From assembly GCA_026874595.1 (NCBI GenBank), contig CM049322.1, forward strand, positions 51,609,386-51,673,385: a stretch of DNA of 64,000 nucleotides, given 5' to 3'. The stretch is from Sipunculus nudus. Its lineage: Eukaryota > Annelida > Sipuncula > Golfingiida > Sipunculidae. Positions 45,801 through 53,530 of this stretch are shown piece by piece. How positions within the stretch are numbered: the stretch's first letter is position 1; every line of letters starts with the position of its first letter. A model generated the notes under the pieces. It saw nothing but the letters and a program-made list of their open reading frames with translations. It made no database searches and had not been told where the DNA came from. Both the position numbers and the translations under genes were made by a program.

Positions 45801-47228
45801 AAAATTTAAGATAAAATAATAAAATTTTGATCAGATTTCCTTTGGTATGTAGTGCTTTTCCTGTTTAGCAAAAACTACTATTATTATCATGCTTTTCCCT
45901 GATCATATGAAATTTTTATTGAAACATACAAAAAAAGGTAGGAAAATGTGCCCACCTGCCTTTAAATCTGAAAAAGTGCCCGAGAAACATACCTGTTTTT
46001 GGCTAATTGTAAATGGTCTTCTGTGATGGTTGTTTAAGCATGTTTATATACAAGCTGTAAGTGAACACTGCAGTGATGACCTTATTTGCTAACCTCATCT
46101 GCTAGCTATTCTCAGCAATAAACAGACAGATTGACAAGTATATTGAAATGTTCTCTGCTTCAGGTCAGAGGTCATGACTTTATTAGATCCCTTTGACAAG
46201 TCTTATACCCTAACTGTGTACTTTTGTCTTTTCAGGCTGGTCTGCATAAGCTTTCCAAGAACCACATGTTGGCTGATGTGGTCGCAATTATTGGTGAGGC
46301 TCCATTCCTTTATATTGTTTGCATCTTAATAACTAGGACTGTAGTCATATATAATACATCAGGGCTTGACATTAATGGAAAACCACTAGCACAGGGCAAG
46401 TTTCGGCTCAAGAAAATGGTGATAGGGTAACCAAAAGTGGGCTCAAACTGAGCAATAAAAAGCTTTACCCAAAGGCCTGAAGTTTAAATAAACTTAAGAT
46501 GGCCATTTTCTATTGTTGTGAAATGAAATGATATGTAATACCTCTATAATAAATTACCTGTATGTTTATATGTGCAAATGATAAAGAGCAATATTATTAA
46601 TAATCAAACATCTGAATATATGTTTATTGTTGCAAAATAATGATGTGGAACACTTTTATGTTTGTGGCTGTGACCACTGATTCTTCCAGGACAAGTAAAA
46701 ATTCATGTAGGGCACCTGAAAGCTAGATATTATTTCACTACTGGGCAAGTATTTTTAAGTGTTAATGTCAACCCTTGTACTTATTTTGCTCATGATACAG
46801 TACATAATGGGATACATATTAAGTAAATTATTGGTATGATTCCAATCCAAATTTCATCATTGTTTACAGTTGTATAACCAAACTTAATATCTTAATTTAT
46901 TTCCAAACTATAGCAGTAAAAATGTAATTATACAATAAGCTATTCAGATGTTATCTCAGTGTGTTTAATGCTAAGGTTAAGTGCTGATGCAGTTTCACCT
47001 TACCTACCTTGTATGCCATGGAGAAACCTAAGATAGCATTGATTGGGAAATCCTGTATATGTTAAATAATCCAAAGTAGTTTTGAATCTGATGGATATGG
47101 GCCTTGAAAGTCCTTGATAGATCCTTATATTTGTATAAAGGTTTTGAGTCAGCTCCCAGTCAGCCCCATCCTTACTTTGGTATATTACAGGTACCTTGGA
47201 TGTTGTGTTTGGTGAGGTCGACAGATAG
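27779..47228 (+). CDS. NDUFS2: NDUFS2, NADH:ubiquinone oxidoreductase 49-kDa core subunit; whole gene, 14 exons
   Basis: Coding exons are 27779-27882, 31176-31282, 32351-32460, 33821-33901, 35259-35379, 36339-36451, 38203-38277, 40996-41159, 41661-41780, 43230-43359, 44120-44215, 44928-45011, 46236-46293 and 47191-47228. They total 1401 nt, or 466 aa, near the 463 aa of human. All junctions are GT-AG and in phase. The protein is a core subunit of the matrix arm of mitochondrial complex I and helps form the ubiquinone pocket. The first 35 residues are basic and acid-free, as in a mitochondrial import peptide. [12 protein letters not shown] (89 on) and [12 protein letters not shown] (119-130, the 49-kDa signature) are intact. 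His95 and Tyr144 align with the quinone-contacting bovine His59 and Tyr108, with the same 49-residue spacing. One oddity: RPGGVALDMP (231-240) has AL where human has HQ. Confidence 0.97.
29018..29132 (+). ncRNA. Long near-perfect hairpin in NDUFS2 intron 1 (candidate hairpin RNA)
   Basis: Arm 29018-29067 pairs with arm 29083-29132. Over 50 positions, 46 are Watson-Crick, 2 would be G-U and 2 mismatch, closing a loop of about 15 nt. Arm starts are ATCGCTGGTAGTGGTATTGG and, on the inverted strand, ATCACTGGTAGTGGTATTGG. It could be a microRNA or endo-siRNA precursor, or the relic of a foldback insertion. There is no expression evidence. Confidence 0.4.
29528..29869 (+). mobile_element. MITE, copy B of four (TAAGGCC family)
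   Basis: Same termini and orientation as copy A (GGTATGGTTCTCAGGCAC at the left, its inverse at the right), but about 340 bp with a longer middle. In NDUFS2 intron 1. A 72-codon open frame on its minus strand is incidental. Confidence 0.85.
31176..31282 (+). CDS. NDUFS2: NDUFS2 exon 2
   Basis: 107 nt, residues 35-70: [15 protein letters not shown] to SDWKFPPIN. The donor must be C|GTAGGT at 31283. The alternative GT four bases on would create an immediate stop with exon 3. Confidence 0.92.
32351..32460 (+). CDS. NDUFS2: NDUFS2 exon 3 (HPAAHG motif)
   Basis: 110 nt, residues 71-107: [20 protein letters not shown] then [16 protein letters not shown]. Contains the quinone-site His95. Acceptor TTACAG, donor GAG|GTAAGT. 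Confidence 0.97.
33821..33901 (+). CDS. NDUFS2: NDUFS2 exon 4 (49-kDa signature)
   Basis: 81 nt, residues 108-134: [19 protein letters not shown] then IEYKTYLQ. The signature tolerates Gly or Ala at position 122; here it is Ala. Acceptor CTGCAG, donor CAG|GTAGAC. Confidence 0.97.
34310..34860 (+). repeat. Dispersed intronic repeat, copy 1 (TGATGGATTTTCATGAAACT family)
   Basis: In NDUFS2 intron 4. Two diverged subunits contain ATCCATGCAAATTTAATGAG, then GTCAGAGGTCAC, then GAGTTTCTCACCTGAATTAC. Starts with GTTATGGTATACCCACCATC and ends near TATTATGCATG. Related copies sit in introns 6, 8 and 9. Confidence 0.75.
35259..35379 (+). CDS. NDUFS2: NDUFS2 exon 5
   Basis: 121 nt, residues 135-174 plus one base: [20 protein letters not shown] then [20 protein letters not shown]. 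Tyr144 is the predicted quinone ligand. Acceptor CTCCAG, donor A|GTAAGT. Confidence 0.97.
36339..36451 (+). CDS. NDUFS2: NDUFS2 exon 6
   Basis: 113 nt, residues 175-212: [20 protein letters not shown] then [17 protein letters not shown]. Acceptor TTGCAG, donor AAG|GTAGTT. The intronic minisatellite starts within about 20 bp of this donor. Confidence 0.97.
36465..36980 (+). repeat. TATAAAA-rich minisatellite in NDUFS2 intron 6
   Basis: About 500 bp of GTGTATAAAAACCAAGTGCC-like units of roughly 15-22 bp, each carrying TATAAAA. A longer block is duplicated with a 184-bp offset (36631 versus 36815). The 164-codon minus-strand open frame over it is just the repeat translated. Confidence 0.9.
37660..38170 (+). 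repeat. Dispersed intronic repeat, copy 2
   Basis: In NDUFS2 intron 6, ending just before exon 7. Contains TTTGATGAATTTTCATGAAA, AGGTCAGAGGTCATTAGG and TTTCTCACCTGAATTACATT, in the same order and orientation as copy 1. Confidence 0.75.
38203..38277 (+). CDS. NDUFS2: NDUFS2 exon 7
   Basis: 75 nt, residues 213-237: [20 protein letters not shown] then GGVAL. The last two residues differ from the usual HQ. Acceptor TTTCAG, donor CTG|GTGAGT. Confidence 0.95.
39451..40644. mobile_element. Nonautonomous TIR transposon, 1.2 kb
   Basis: The left end TACCGTAAAATCTGTGAAAT matches the right end read inverted, TACCGTAAAATCTGTGAAAC, and the match continues to about 27 bp. Inside are two diverged direct repeats (about 39749-39960 and 40105-40320) sharing GGAAATCCCC, CCTGATTATCCAATWTC and AACCTCCGT. 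No transposase frame was recognised. It lies in NDUFS2 intron 7. Confidence 0.75.
40996..41159 (+). CDS. NDUFS2: NDUFS2 exon 8
   Basis: 164 nt, residues 238-291 plus two bases: [20 protein letters not shown] to [14 protein letters not shown] and AMQYGF. Acceptor TACAG, donor AG|GTCAGG. Confidence 0.97.
41335..41440 (+). repeat. Dispersed intronic repeat, fragment (copy 3)
   Basis: In NDUFS2 intron 8: TTTCTCACCTGAATCAAACT, GCAAAATCCATACCTGTTTA and GAGGTTAGAGGTCAC match the right part of copies 1 and 2. Confidence 0.6.
41661..41780 (+). CDS. NDUFS2: NDUFS2 exon 9
   Basis: 120 nt, residues 292-331 plus two bases: [20 protein letters not shown] to [13 protein letters not shown]. Acceptor TTGCAG, donor AG|GTAGGC. 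Confidence 0.97.
42150..42920 (+). repeat. Dispersed intronic repeat, copies 4 and 5
   Basis: In NDUFS2 intron 9. A partial copy (about 42150-42360) is followed by a fuller one (about 42420-42920). The shared phrases are GCTTTGATGGATTTTCACGA, AGATTATCTCACC and GAGGTCAAAGGTCA or GAGGTCAGAGGTAA. Confidence 0.75.
43230..43359 (+). CDS. NDUFS2: NDUFS2 exon 10
   Basis: 130 nt, residues 332-375: [20 protein letters not shown] to [15 protein letters not shown]. Acceptor CACCAG, donor AAG|GTAGAT. Confidence 0.97.
43630..43800 (+). repeat. Duplicated intronic block, copy 1
   Basis: TTGGTGAAAGGGGAATTAT, then GAATAATTATAGATCTTGTA and TTATAAATTA; the same order reappears at 44646-44790 in the next intron. 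Confidence 0.65.
44120..44215 (+). CDS. NDUFS2: NDUFS2 exon 11
   Basis: 96 nt, residues 376-407: [20 protein letters not shown] then [12 protein letters not shown]. Acceptor TTACAG, donor AAG|GTTTGT, a slightly weak donor. Confidence 0.97.
44646..44790 (+). repeat. Duplicated intronic block, copy 2
   Basis: A diverged copy of the intron 10 block at 43630-43800, with a deletion of about 60 bp after GGGGAATTAT. Confidence 0.65.
44928..45011 (+). CDS. NDUFS2: NDUFS2 exon 12
   Basis: 84 nt, residues 408-435: [20 protein letters not shown] then KAPGFAHL. Acceptor TTACAG, donor CTG|GTAAGT. Confidence 0.97.
45698..46006 (-). mobile_element. MITE, copy C of four (TAAGGCC family)
   Basis: Begins TTAGGCCAAAAAAGGTATGG and ends with the inverse, CATACCTGTTTTTGGCTAA. 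The interior is inverted relative to copies A and B, with C-runs in place of G-runs. In NDUFS2 intron 12. Confidence 0.8.
46236..46293 (+). CDS. NDUFS2: NDUFS2 exon 13
   Basis: 58 nt, residues 436-454 plus one base: [19 protein letters not shown]. Acceptor TTTCAG, donor G|GTGAGG. Confidence 0.96.
47191..47228 (+). CDS. NDUFS2: NDUFS2 exon 14 (C-terminus and stop)
   Basis: 38 nt including TAG at 47226-47228: [12 protein letters not shown], the invariant C-terminus of the family. Acceptor ATTACAG. Confidence 0.96.
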
Positions 47229-47514
47229 ACTTAACGAGGCAGGTGGTAACAGTAGGACTCTCCAAGGTCAAGGACACAGAACATCAATGACACAAGCAAG
47301 CCATGAAATTAAACTTTATTAAAAGTCCAGGACATGCTACACAAAGGAGCACTCACTTTGAAAGAAAAGTTGACAGTTCTATTTATTTAAAACTGCTTAC
47401 TATCAAGAGAAAGAGACAAGTGTGATTTTTACTCCAGACATGGTGTGGTCAGAGGTCTCATGAAAGAGTCTGTGTGTTGTATATACTTACACGTAGGCAA
47501 TTATTGTGAAACCA

Positions 47515-47520
47515 AATAAA
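47515..47520 (+). terminator. Candidate NDUFS2 polyadenylation signal
   Basis: AATAAA about 287 nt after the stop codon, followed by a GT-rich stretch (GTTCAGGTTTGTGTCTGC) typical of the downstream element. Confidence 0.55.
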
Positions 47521-47555
47521 ATTGTCTAGTTCAGGTTTGTGTCTGCTTTCATTTG

Positions 47556-48330
47556 TTAGGGCCCTGCTTGACAAGCGGTGCCCTATAGTGATCACCGTGT
47601 CCTTCCGTCCTTCCGTCAGTGACGCTTTCTTTCACATCCGATAACTCAACAACAGCATACTGCAGCTTTCCCAAATTCACAGGGATGATTGGTACCTATG
47701 AGGGCTGAAGACCAATCGAATTACAGACATGTCGGAATTGCAATATGGCGGCCACAGCCCAATCACTGATTTTGTTTCGCACGCAGTAACTCAACAACAA
47801 CATACTGCAGCTTTCCCAAATTCACAGGCATGATTGGTACCTATGAGGGCTCCAGACCTATCAAATTACAGATATGTCAGAATTCCAATATGGCCACCAC
47901 AGCCCAAACGCTGATTTTCTTTCACGCCTGATAACTCAACAACAACATACTGCAGCTTTCTCAAATTCACAGAGATGGTTGGTACCTATGAGGGCTCCAG
48001 ACCTATTGAATTACAGACCTGTTGGAATTCTAATATGGCAGCCACAGCCCAATCGCTTATTTTCTTTCGCTTGCGATAACTCAACAACAACCTACTGCAG
48101 CTTTCCCAAATTCACAGGCATGATTGGTACCTATGAGGGTTCAAGACCTATTCAATGACAGACCTGCCGGAATTCCAATATGGCCGTCACAGCCCATTCG
48201 CTGATTTTCTTTCGCGCAATAACTCAACAGCAACATACTGCAGCTTTCCCAATTTTACAAGGATGGTTGGTACATATGTACGCTCCTCACACAGCACTTT
48301 ACCCATAGGCCAACTACCTATATCGTAAGC
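47556..48330 (+). mobile_element. Tandem-core dispersed element, about 150-bp units
   Basis: Starts GGGCCCTGCTTGACAAGCGG, then five units of about 150 bp with TAACTCAACAACAACATACT, GCAGCTTTCCCAAATTCACA, ATGATTGGTACCTATGAGGG and AATATGGC-CACAGCCCA. Lies just downstream of NDUFS2. Open frames across it are repeat translation. Confidence 0.8.
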
Positions 48331-48604
48331 GCTGTTTGTTATGACCTTGTATCCTGAATCTCTATACCAGAGGGGAGCATTGTATTTTGGTCCAAGCAGA
48401 TGAGACCCTGTGCTGAAGACAACACGGTTTACCAGCTAATCGGAAAAGACTACAACTAGTGTTCGCTTAAATTATCACTGACATTTATCATGATTAATTT
48501 TCCTTTTAAACATACATAACATATCATTATTATCATATGAATATCTTCATCCTCTTTCAGCAAACAACAGGCCATAGACTTATACTTTATAAAAAAAACT
48601 TTGG

Positions 48605-48908
48605 TTAAGGCGAAAAAAATAAAGGTATAGTTCTTAGGTACCGCCTGCCTCAATTTCAACCCTCCCACATCAGAAATTTTTATTTTGATTTTCATCTTTC
48701 AAGAAGATAATAATATAATTTTGATCAGATTTCCTTTGTTATGTAGTGATTTTACCAGTTAAGCAAAAAAAAATTATTTTCATGCTTTTCCTTGATCATA
48801 TGACATTTTTATCAAAACATACAAATAAAAAAGTTTTAAAAAAATCACCCGCCTGCACTGATTTCTGAAAAAAAGTGCCCGAGAACAATACCTATTTTTT
48901 TTGGCCTG
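48605..48908 (-). mobile_element. MITE, copy D of four (TAAGGCC family)
   Basis: Begins TTAAGGCGAAAAAAATAAAG and ends CAATACC...TTTTTTGGCC. Same orientation as copy C. 1.4 kb downstream of the NDUFS2 stop. Confidence 0.8.
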
Positions 48909-48939
48909 ACAGGTGATCTTGTATTTTCAGTTTAACCAT

Positions 48940-50830
48940 TTTTAGCTCAGATGACTGTAAGTCATCTGAGCTATAGGGATCACCTTTTGTCCGTCGGCTG
49001 TCCGGGTGTCTTGTCTGTTAACAGGGCACAAATCGTAACTGCTGGACCTGGAATCTTCATACTTTACATCCAGAGAGGTCCATGAAAAATCTCCTTGGAA
49101 ACCTGGAATTAGGTCTGTTACCCATATCCTTTGAGCTATGGGGCCCCGAAGTACCCCCCAGAATAGTGAAAAATTTCATACAAAAACTTCAATATCTCAT
49201 TCACTTCATCACTGATGGTCATGATTTTTGGCATACATATTATTCATGAGATGTTTCATCAGGTTCTGCAGACTGGTGGCGCCACCTGTATTTTTCGATT
49301 TTTTTCGAATTTTTTCTCTATTTTTGAGACCTTTAAAAATGTGTACATCTGTTAACAGGGCACAAATCGTAAAGACTGGACCAAGAATCTTCATTCTTGA
49401 CATTCTGAGAGATCTATGAAAAGTCTCCATGGAAATCAGAAATTAGGTCTCTGTTACCCATATCCTTCGAGCTATGGGGCCCTACAGTACCCCCCAGAAT
49501 AGTAAAAAATTTCACAAAAAACTTCATTATCTCATTAACTACATCACTGATGGTCATGATTTTTTGCATACATATTGATCATGAGATGTTTCATCAGTTT
49601 CCACAGACTGGTGGCGCCACCTGTATTTTTCAAATTTTACAATTATTTTCTCAATTTTTGAGACCTTTAAGGATGTAGTTATCTGTCAACAGGGTTCAAA
49701 TTGTATCGACTGGACCTAGAATCTTCATTCTTGACACACAGGAACACACATTAAAAGTCTCCATGGAAACCTGAAATTAGGTCTCTGTTACCCATATCCT
49801 TTTAGCTATGGCACTCCAAAGTACAGCTCAGAATAATGGAAAATTTGATACAAAAGCTGAAGTATCTGAACAACTAATGCAGAGATCACCATAATTGTTT
49901 GTATGGATATTGGTCATGGAGTGTTTCATCAGTTTCTGCAGTCTGGTGGCACCACATGTATTTTTTTGGGCTTTTTTCGAATTTTTTTCTCTATTTTTGA
50001 GACCTTTAAAGATATGAACATCTGTTAATAGGGCACAAATCATAACAACTGGACCTAGAATCTTCATTCTTGACACACAGGGAGACCCATGAAAAATCTC
50101 CATGGAAACCTGAAATAAGGTCTCTGTTACCCATATCCATTAAGCTGTATGGCTCCAAAGTACCCCCCAGAATAATGAAAAATTGGATACAAAAACTGCA
50201 GTATCTCAATAACTACAACACTGATGCTCATGATTATTGGCATACATATTGATCATGACGTGTTCCATCAGTTTCAGCAGACTGGGGGCGCCACCTCTAT
50301 TTTTTTCAAATTCTTACAAATTATTTTCTCTATTTTTGAGACCTTTAAAGATGTGGTTATCTGTCATCAGGGTACAAATTGTAACAACTGGACCTAGAAT
50401 CTTCATTTTTGTCATGCAAGGAGACACATGAAAAGTGTCTGTGGAAACCTGAAATTAGGTCTCTGTTACCCATATCCTTCAAGCTATAGAACTCCAAAGT
50501 ATCCCTCAGAATAATGGAAAATCTGATACAAAAGCTGAAGTATCTGAACAACTAATCCAGAGACCACCATGCTTCTTTGCATGGATATTGACCATTAAAT
50601 GTTTTTATTAGTTTCTGCAGACTGGTGGACCCACCTGTATTTTTTTTTAAAGTTTATGCTTTTTTTCTCTATTCTTGAGATATATTAATACAGACACAAT
50701 CTCAGCCTGTTGGTTAATCTGTTTGATGCTTCAGTTCAATGGTTATATAGTACCATTCAGATGATAAAATTTCCTTTTGCAAATCTCTTCCTAGTCAGCT
50801 GAGCGTCATGACCCATGGGCCACTTGTTAA
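48940..50830 (+). mobile_element. Tandem-core dispersed element, 334-339-bp units
   Basis: The border AGCTCAGATGACTGTAAGTC continues into ATCTGAGCT, a palindrome. Five units start with CTGTTAACAGGGCACAAATC or a variant at 49015, 49349, 49683, 50022 and 50361 (spacings 334, 334, 339, 339). Each contains AATCTTCATTCTTGACA, GTTACCCATATCC, TACCCCCCAGAATA, ACTGGTGGCGCCACCTGTAT and TCTATTTTTGAGACCTTTAA. The right border is CAGCTGAGCGTCATGACCCA then TGGGCCACTTGTTAAA. No protein-coding content. Confidence 0.85.
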
Positions 50831-51420
50831 ACCCAAGATCCTGCAGTGTTGGCCTCATCATTTCAAATCCCAGGCCGTCTTCTTGTGATTCATGATGTTT
50901 ACATACCTTATCACTCCCAATTAAAAGTCTCCAGGGTAACATAAAAACTAATTGATAATGGCTTTAAAATAAAGCCAGATATTGCCATACATTTAAGGAG
51001 TTAAGCTTTCAGTGTGGGACCATGACTGCCTCTGAGCCTATGTAAGGGCTACAAGCTGCGTTTCAATTTCCAAATATATTTTACATAACAGAGCTGGTTA
51101 ATAGTAAAAAAGCTTTCACAATTAGTTTTCTACGACAAATTTTACATAATAGTGCTATCTAATGATGTTGTTAATGTCATACCATGGATCCAAAACAGAG
51201 CCTCTGAACACAGGCACTTGAATTGCTATTAGTGTAGATTTTGGTTAAATGTGTTACATTTCTGGGTCATTTCCCTATAACTATTACTTCTCTGACATGT
51301 TCCTAGCATTATCACTCTATATGGTCCATCTCTTTATTATTTACTTCCGTAACATTTAAGTAAATAACCCCTCCCACCACCTATCAATCAAGGACACTGG
51401 TCTTCAGGCAGGGTTCTCCA
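50831..51420. other. Intergenic, no gene seen
   Basis: AT-rich sequence between two tandem-core elements; no recognisable exon or repeat. Confidence 0.5.
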
Positions 51421-51539
51421 TGGCAAGTGCACCCAAGGGATTTCTGTAAGCACATGCAACCCCGACATACATTACTTTATGTAATTGCTCCGACCCTCGA
51501 GACCGCTGATCTAAAAAATTACTATAGAATATGGGTAGT

Positions 51540-53180
51540 CGACAAGCGACTACGTGTATCCGCCAAAATCCCGAGTAGTAAGGGTGAAGTGAGGCAGGGA
51601 TTTAGTGGTGAAGGGAACACAAGTGAGATAAGTTGCATACTAGCATGGCTGTCTGCCATGTAAACATGTTTAAAGGTGGCACCACCTGCCAGTTCAAAGA
51701 AAAATCTATCCAAGATGTATACACATGCAAACTTTCAGGCAGATAAGTTAAACCAGTGCTGAGATATGAAGGATTTTTTACCGTAAACAGAAAAAAAAAC
51801 AGATTCACACCATGCAAAATAACTTGCAGGTGGCGCCACCAGTTTTGTGTATGATAAAGAGCTATGTAGTGTTTATTGGCCTGGAAAATTTCAGGCCAAT
51901 AATTCAAACTGTTCCTGAGATATTAGCATGGAAGTCTGCAGCCTTCTTTTACCTGTCATTATAAACGAGAATCCTATCCAAGATGTATACAGATGCATTT
52001 CAGGTGGATAAGTCCAACCACTTCAGAGATATAAGTCATTTTAACCCAAGGCGGACAAAAATGGGTGCTGTGCAAAAATGGCTGCAGGTGGCCCCACCAG
52101 TTTTGTGTATGATAAAGAGCAATGTAAGATTTGTACACATGTAGAATTTCTGGCCGATACGTCAAACCAGACTTGATATATATGCATAGATGTCTGCAGC
52201 TTAAGCATGAGGGTAGGTGGCGCCACCTGTCATATAAACGAAAAACCTTTAAAGATGCATATACATTCATAATTTCAGATGGATAAGTCCTACCACTGCA
52301 GAGATATGAGTAATTTTAAACTTAGGCATACGAACAGATGAACGCTGTACTAAAAGGGGTGTAGATGTCGCCACCAGTTTTGTATGTCATATAAGGCTAT
52401 CAAAGAGCTACAATAATGCAAAATGTCAACCTGATTGGTCCAACGAGTATCAAGATCTGAGGGGCTTGGACAGCTGAGTGGTTAAATGCCCGGCCTTCTC
52501 CGCTGGCGACACCGGTTCGATTCCCGGCGTGGCTATGAGAGCGGGTTGTAGTTACCCATCCAAGGTCGGTTGTTTTCTTTGGGTCCTCCACCCTTACTGA
52601 CTACCGAGCGCCAACATCCGAGCCATGGAGAGTGCCTTGTATAAGTTATTATGACAAGTTGTACAATCTATGTAAAATAAATATATGTGGGTTTATGTCA
52701 AAGATCAAAGATGTATATACATGCAAAATTTCAAGTGGATATGTCCAACAACTGCAGATATGATTGATTTTAAACTTAGGCATACGAACAGATGGACCCT
52801 ATGTTAAAAGGGTTGTAGATGTCGCCACCAGTTTGTGTATCATATTAAGCTTACAAAGAGCTATATTCGTGCAAAATTTCAGCCCGATTGGTCAAACGTG
52901 TCCCAAGATATGTGGGTTTATGTGTGAAAACAGACGCACAGGTGGACGCTGTGCTGATAGGATAGGTCAGAGGTCAACCCAAAATTAGCGCGCAGCAGTT
53001 CACATGTGACCCGACCATAATCCCGAGTGTCATACTCCGTCCAGTGGTGACGGGTGAGTTCTCAGGAAACCTATGCGGCGGCGACGGCGGCGTCCAGCTG
53101 AAGACGGTACACGCAAAATTTGTTTTGGCGGATACAAAAAACAGACCGCTATTGCATCTGGCGTAGCATGCAAAAAGAGA
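51540..53180 (-). mobile_element. Tandem-core dispersed element, minus orientation, interrupted by a SINE
   Basis: The inverted relative of 18640-19780. The head at 53060-53150 (GTATCCGCCAAAACAAATTT on the minus strand, next to a GCCGCCGTCGCCGCCG stretch) is followed leftward by units with GTGGCGCCACC or GTCGCCACCAG and TTTTGTGTATGATAAAGAGC. A tRNA-derived SINE interrupts it at about 52452-52690. At the left end, about 51552, a second GTATCCGCCAAAA in the opposite sense suggests two abutting or rearranged copies. Confidence 0.7.
52452..52690 (+). mobile_element. tRNA-derived SINE
   Basis: The tRNA-like 5' part has an A box in GACAGCTGAGTGGTTAAATGC and a perfect B box GGTTCGATTCC with CCGG/CCGG flanks resembling a T stem. 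A nontRNA body with CCAACATCCGAGCCATGGAG follows, then an AT-rich tail. RNA polymerase III type retroposon, nonautonomous. Confidence 0.75.
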
Positions 53181-53449
53181 CCAGTCGCAAATCATTTGAT
53201 TGATTCCATTGTCTACAGTTAATAATGTCTAAAATAATGTTAATTGAGTCACTTATGTAAAGGTTTCTTTTAGCGGAGAGAGGCCTTAGTTAATAAAGAT
53301 TTTGTTTGTAAAAAAATCGGGAAAACAACAAAAAAAAAAACACCAAACAAGAAAATATTTAAATTTTTAACCAAAGAAGTGTCAAATTTTAACTTATAAA
53401 ATGCTACGTCATTATATAATACTAATTCATCGAAATACCGAACCCTCTC

Positions 53450-53530
53450 CCCCCCCCCCCACTCCCCTTATATAAGGACACCCTGCCCCCCCCCCCCCTT
53501 ATATAATTATATAAGGACACCCTGCCCTCC
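53450..53530 (+). repeat. Short tandem duplication with C-runs
   Basis: C-runs followed by TTATATAAGGACACCCTGCC occur twice, about 45 bp apart. Confidence 0.8.

Noticed and set aside
47874-48158. 94-codon open frame
   Set aside because: It covers two units of the 150-bp tandem core and repeats itself.
48940-50830. Helitron identity for the tandem-core element
   Set aside because: The 3' hairpin is suggestive, but there is no 5' TC, no CTRR end and no insertion between A and T that I could show.
52452-52530. A genuine tRNA gene
   Set aside because: A and B boxes are present, but acceptor and anticodon stems do not pair properly and SINE body sequence follows.
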